A program made the position numbers and the translations under genes. The notes below the pieces were generated by a model that had not been told where the DNA came from, did no database searches, and saw only the letters and a list, made by a program, of their open reading frames with translations. From Variovorax boronicumulans (GTDB lineage Bacteria > Pseudomonadota > Gammaproteobacteria > Burkholderiales > Burkholderiaceae_C): a DNA stretch of 64,000 nucleotides. Of this stretch, positions 62,119 through 64,000 are shown in pieces. The stretch's first letter is position 1; each line of letters opens with the position of its first letter. The stretch covers positions 1 to 64,000 of the forward strand of contig NZ_JARXVG010000015.1 of NCBI RefSeq assembly GCF_029892485.1. The letters are read 5' to 3'.

Positions 62119-62393
62119 CGCCGATCCTTTTCTGGGCCCTCAAGTGCGCGCTGTTCCTGCTCGCCGTGGCCATGCTCTGCGCGCTCTTCCGGTTGCTGAT
62201 CGGTCCCACCGCGCAAGACCGCGTGATGGCGCTCGATTGCCTCTACGTCAACGGCATGCTGATGATGCTGGTGCTGGGCATCAACTACGCGAGCAACGTG
62301 TACTTCGAGGCCGCACTGCTGGTGGCGATCTTCGGTTTCGTCGGCTCGACGGCGATGGCCAAGTTCCTGCTGCGCGGGGAGGTGATCGAATGA
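62115..62393 (+). CDS. mnhF: Mrp antiporter subunit F
   Basis: A 92-residue protein with three helices and the family motif LIGPTAQDRVMALDCL, where the conserved Asp lies near the ion path. It overlaps E and G by four bases (ATGA in both cases), so the end of the operon is translationally coupled. Confidence 0.94.
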   Translation: MTPILFWALKCALFLLAVAMLCALFRLLIGPTAQDRVMALDCLYVNGMLMMLVLGINYASNVYFEAALLVAIFGFVGSTAMAKFLLRGEVIE

Positions 62394-62746
62394 CGGATTT
62401 CATCGTCGGGCCGCTGCCGCTGTGGGCCGAAATCGTCACCGCCGTGTTCGCCGTGCTGGGCGCGGCCTTCGCGGCCATCGGTTCCTTCGGCCTCGTGCGG
62501 CTGCCCACCTTCTTCCGCCGCATCCACGCGCCGACGCTGGGCGCCACGGTGGGCGTGTGGTGCATGACCATCGCCACCATCGTCTACTTTTCGGTGCAGG
62601 GCTACAGCCTGTTCCTGCACGCGATATTGATCGTGCTGTTCATCGCGCTCACCGCGCCGATCACCACCATCTTCCTGATGCGCGCGGCGCTGTTCCGCGA
62701 ACGGCAAAAGGGCGGCGACGTGCCGCCGCAGGCGAAGTCGGGCTGA
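62390..62746 (+). CDS. mnhG: Mrp antiporter subunit G
   Basis: A 118-residue protein with three helices and the family motif GSFGLVRLPTFFRRIHAPTLGATVG (part). It is the last gene of the A(B)-C-D-E-F-G operon. It converges on the XdhC-family gene with 21 bases between the stops. Confidence 0.94.
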   Translation: MTDFIVGPLPLWAEIVTAVFAVLGAAFAAIGSFGLVRLPTFFRRIHAPTLGATVGVWCMTIATIVYFSVQGYSLFLHAILIVLFIALTAPITTIFLMRAALFRERQKGGDVPPQAKSG

Positions 62747-62767
62747 ACCGAGCAGCCCCGCGTGCGG

Positions 62768-63790
62768 TCAGCTCATCGCGAGCTGCTGCATGCCCTTGGC
62801 GCGCGCCACTTCCATCTCACGCGGAAGCGTCACCGCGTTCTTCACCGCAAGGATTTCCGCCATCACGCTCACTGCGATCTCGGGCGGCGTCTTGCTGCCG
62901 ATGTAGATGCCGATCGGCCCGCGCAGCCGCGCGAGCGATTCGGTGGTCTGGTCGAAGTGCTCGATCATGCGGTCGCGCCGCGCCTCGGCATTGCGGCGCG
63001 AACCGATGGCGCCCACGTAGAAGGCCTCGGTCTGCAGCGCTTCGAGCAACGCCAGGTCGTCGAGCTTGGGGTCGTGTGTGAGAGCGACCACGCAGCTGCG
63101 GCGGTCGGGCCTGAAGGCCAGCACCGCGTCGTCGGGCATCTCGGTGGTGATGTGAACGCCCGGCAGCGACCACGCCGTGCGGTACTCGGCGCGCGGGTCG
63201 CACAGCGTGACCGCGAAGCCGCTGAACTTGGCCATGGTCGCGAGGTATTCGGCCAGCTGGCCGGCGCCGATCAGCAGCATGCGGTACTCGGGGCCGAAGG
63301 TGTTGGTGAGCTCGGTGTCGTCCACCTTGAGCTCGTCGGGCGCGGTGGCTTCGGCGAGCTTCACGGCGCCGGTCGCGAGCGTTACGGTGCGCTGCATGAG
63401 CCGGCCTTTTTCGAGCTCGGCGACCAGGGAGGCCAGCGAGGCGGCGTCGGGGTCGTATTCGAGCAGCAGTTCCAGCGTGCCGCCGCAGGGCAGGCCGAAG
63501 CGATGCGCCTCGTCGGCCGTGATGCCGTACTTCGCGAGCGCGGGCGGCGCGCCCAGGGGTACGTCTTCGGCGTTGCCGTGCGCGCGGCTGTAGCGCGCAA
63601 TCAGGTCGTCCTCGATGCAGCCGCCCGAGACCGAACCGACCACCGCGCCGTCGTCGGCCAGCGCCATGATCGATCCGACCGGCCGCGGCGACGAGCCCCA
63701 GGTGCGCACCACCGTGGTCAGCAGCGCGCGCTTGCCGGCCTGCCGCCAGTCGCGCAGCGTGCGCAGCACCATGACGTCGAGGTTTTCCAT
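62768..63790 (-). CDS. XdhC/CoxI-family protein
   Basis: A 340-residue protein. The N-terminal XdhC domain (about 10-85) has TWGSSPRPVGS and VSGGCIEDDLI; C58 by position is a molybdenum-cofactor contact in the family. The C-terminal Rossmann-like domain (about 165-320) has LLIGAGQLAEYLATMAKFSG and FYVGAIGSRRNAEARRDRM. The family loads or sulfurates molybdenum cofactor for xanthine or CO dehydrogenase-type enzymes. No molybdoenzyme gene is in the window, but one may lie beyond the right edge. Confidence 0.9.
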   Translation of the reverse strand: MENLDVMVLRTLRDWRQAGKRALLTTVVRTWGSSPRPVGSIMALADDGAVVGSVSGGCIEDDLIARYSRAHGNAEDVPLGAPPALAKYGITADEAHRFGLPCGGTLELLLEYDPDAASLASLVAELEKGRLMQRTVTLATGAVKLAEATAPDELKVDDTELTNTFGPEYRMLLIGAGQLAEYLATMAKFSGFAVTLCDPRAEYRTAWSLPGVHITTEMPDDAVLAFRPDRRSCVVALTHDPKLDDLALLEALQTEAFYVGAIGSRRNAEARRDRMIEHFDQTTESLARLRGPIGIYIGSKTPPEIAVSVMAEILAVKNAVTLPREMEVARAKGMQQLAMS

Positions 63791-63803
63791 GGCGGATCCG
63801 TCT

Positions 63804-64000
63804 TCAGCCCGCGTCGCCTGGGGCGGCGGGAGCGTCCTTGTCGTCCTTCTTGCCGAGGCCGATCTTCTTCATGAAGCCCGACATGACACCGCCCTTCTCG
63901 CCGGGCGCCTCGGCCGCTTCCGGCGCGGCGGCGGGCGGCGGGCCGTAGCGGCTCTGCATCTCGGCGTCGAAGCGCTTGAAGAAATCGTCGGCCGTCGACT
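63804..64000 (-). CDS. C-terminal part of a protein, possibly CoxG/SRPBCC family
   Basis: The frame enters from the right edge and ends at a TGA at 63804-63806, so only about 65 residues are seen. They start STADDFFKRFDAEMQSRYG, which resembles the last helix of CoxG-type SRPBCC proteins, followed by a Pro/Ala/Glu-rich linker and the basic-hydrophobic end MSGFMKKIGLGKKDD that may touch the membrane. It lies 13 bases upstream of the XdhC-family start on the same strand, which fits a cox-type cluster. Identification is tentative. Confidence 0.55.
   Translation of the reverse strand, partial: STADDFFKRFDAEMQSRYGPPPAAAPEAAEAPGEKGGVMSGFMKKIGLGKKDDKDAPAAPGDAG

Overview
The window looks like a chromosomal segment of a high-GC betaproteobacterium of the Comamonadaceae (Burkholderiales), most likely Variovorax or a close relative. 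This is inferred from gene content, not from a database search. The pointers are the gyrA block with divergent ompA-ubiG-gph, an aroA-cmk gene fusion, a tmRNA whose tag reads ANDERFALAA, a Bug-type tricarboxylate receptor and an ntrBC-glnA block of betaproteobacterial type. I see no phage, plasmid, IS element, CRISPR array or tRNA gene.

Layout. 1-9935 is an accessory signalling region read leftward: the N-terminal part of an autotransporter (1-1658), a five-PAS GGDEF-EAL protein, a histidine kinase translationally coupled to a double KaiC-type ATPase, and a protein joining a DNA-binding helix-turn-helix to a complete citrate synthase fold. 10044-12818, read rightward, is a small catabolic operon in decay: a 2-hydroxyacid dehydrogenase, a fumarylacetoacetase-family gene broken by one extra C, the first residues of a deleted short-chain dehydrogenase, and a Bug solute receptor. 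12857-20888 holds regulators (AraC, Crp/Fnr, GlxA type, a lone receiver domain), three small unknown ORFs, a tannase-family lipoprotein, a short-chain dehydrogenase and an alpha/beta hydrolase. 20889-21440 is an apparently empty gap.

From 21441 on the region is mostly core genome. xthA and a lipoprotein converge on ntrC, ntrB, a small secreted protein and glnA. glnA has a clear sigma-54 promoter and an upstream NtrC site. Next come a CinA-type protein, an EI24 membrane protein, a fatty acid hydroxylase, a NodB-type deacetylase, a YVTN beta-propeller, an RsuA-type pseudouridine synthase, gamma-glutamyltransferase and a methyltransferase. A perfect LexA-type palindrome at 36868-36887 lies between two divergent, unrecognised small genes. 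ssrA (tmRNA), gph, ubiG and an OmpA-family gene follow on the minus strand.

The plus strand then carries gyrA, a DUF2059 gene, serC, pheA, tyrA, aroA-cmk, rpsA, ihfB, lapA and lapB: aromatic amino acid and serine synthesis linked to translation and envelope genes. After these come a ComEA-like gene, a complete DctPQM TRAP transporter, crcB (fluoride exporter) and a six-gene Mrp/Pha cation/proton antiporter operon with fused subunits A and B. An XdhC-family gene and the C-terminal end of another reading frame close the window on the minus strand.

The best candidates for undescribed biology are the divergent LexA-box gene pair, the HTH-citrate synthase regulator with its palindromic operator region, and the KaiC-like/histidine kinase pair next to a c-di-GMP enzyme.
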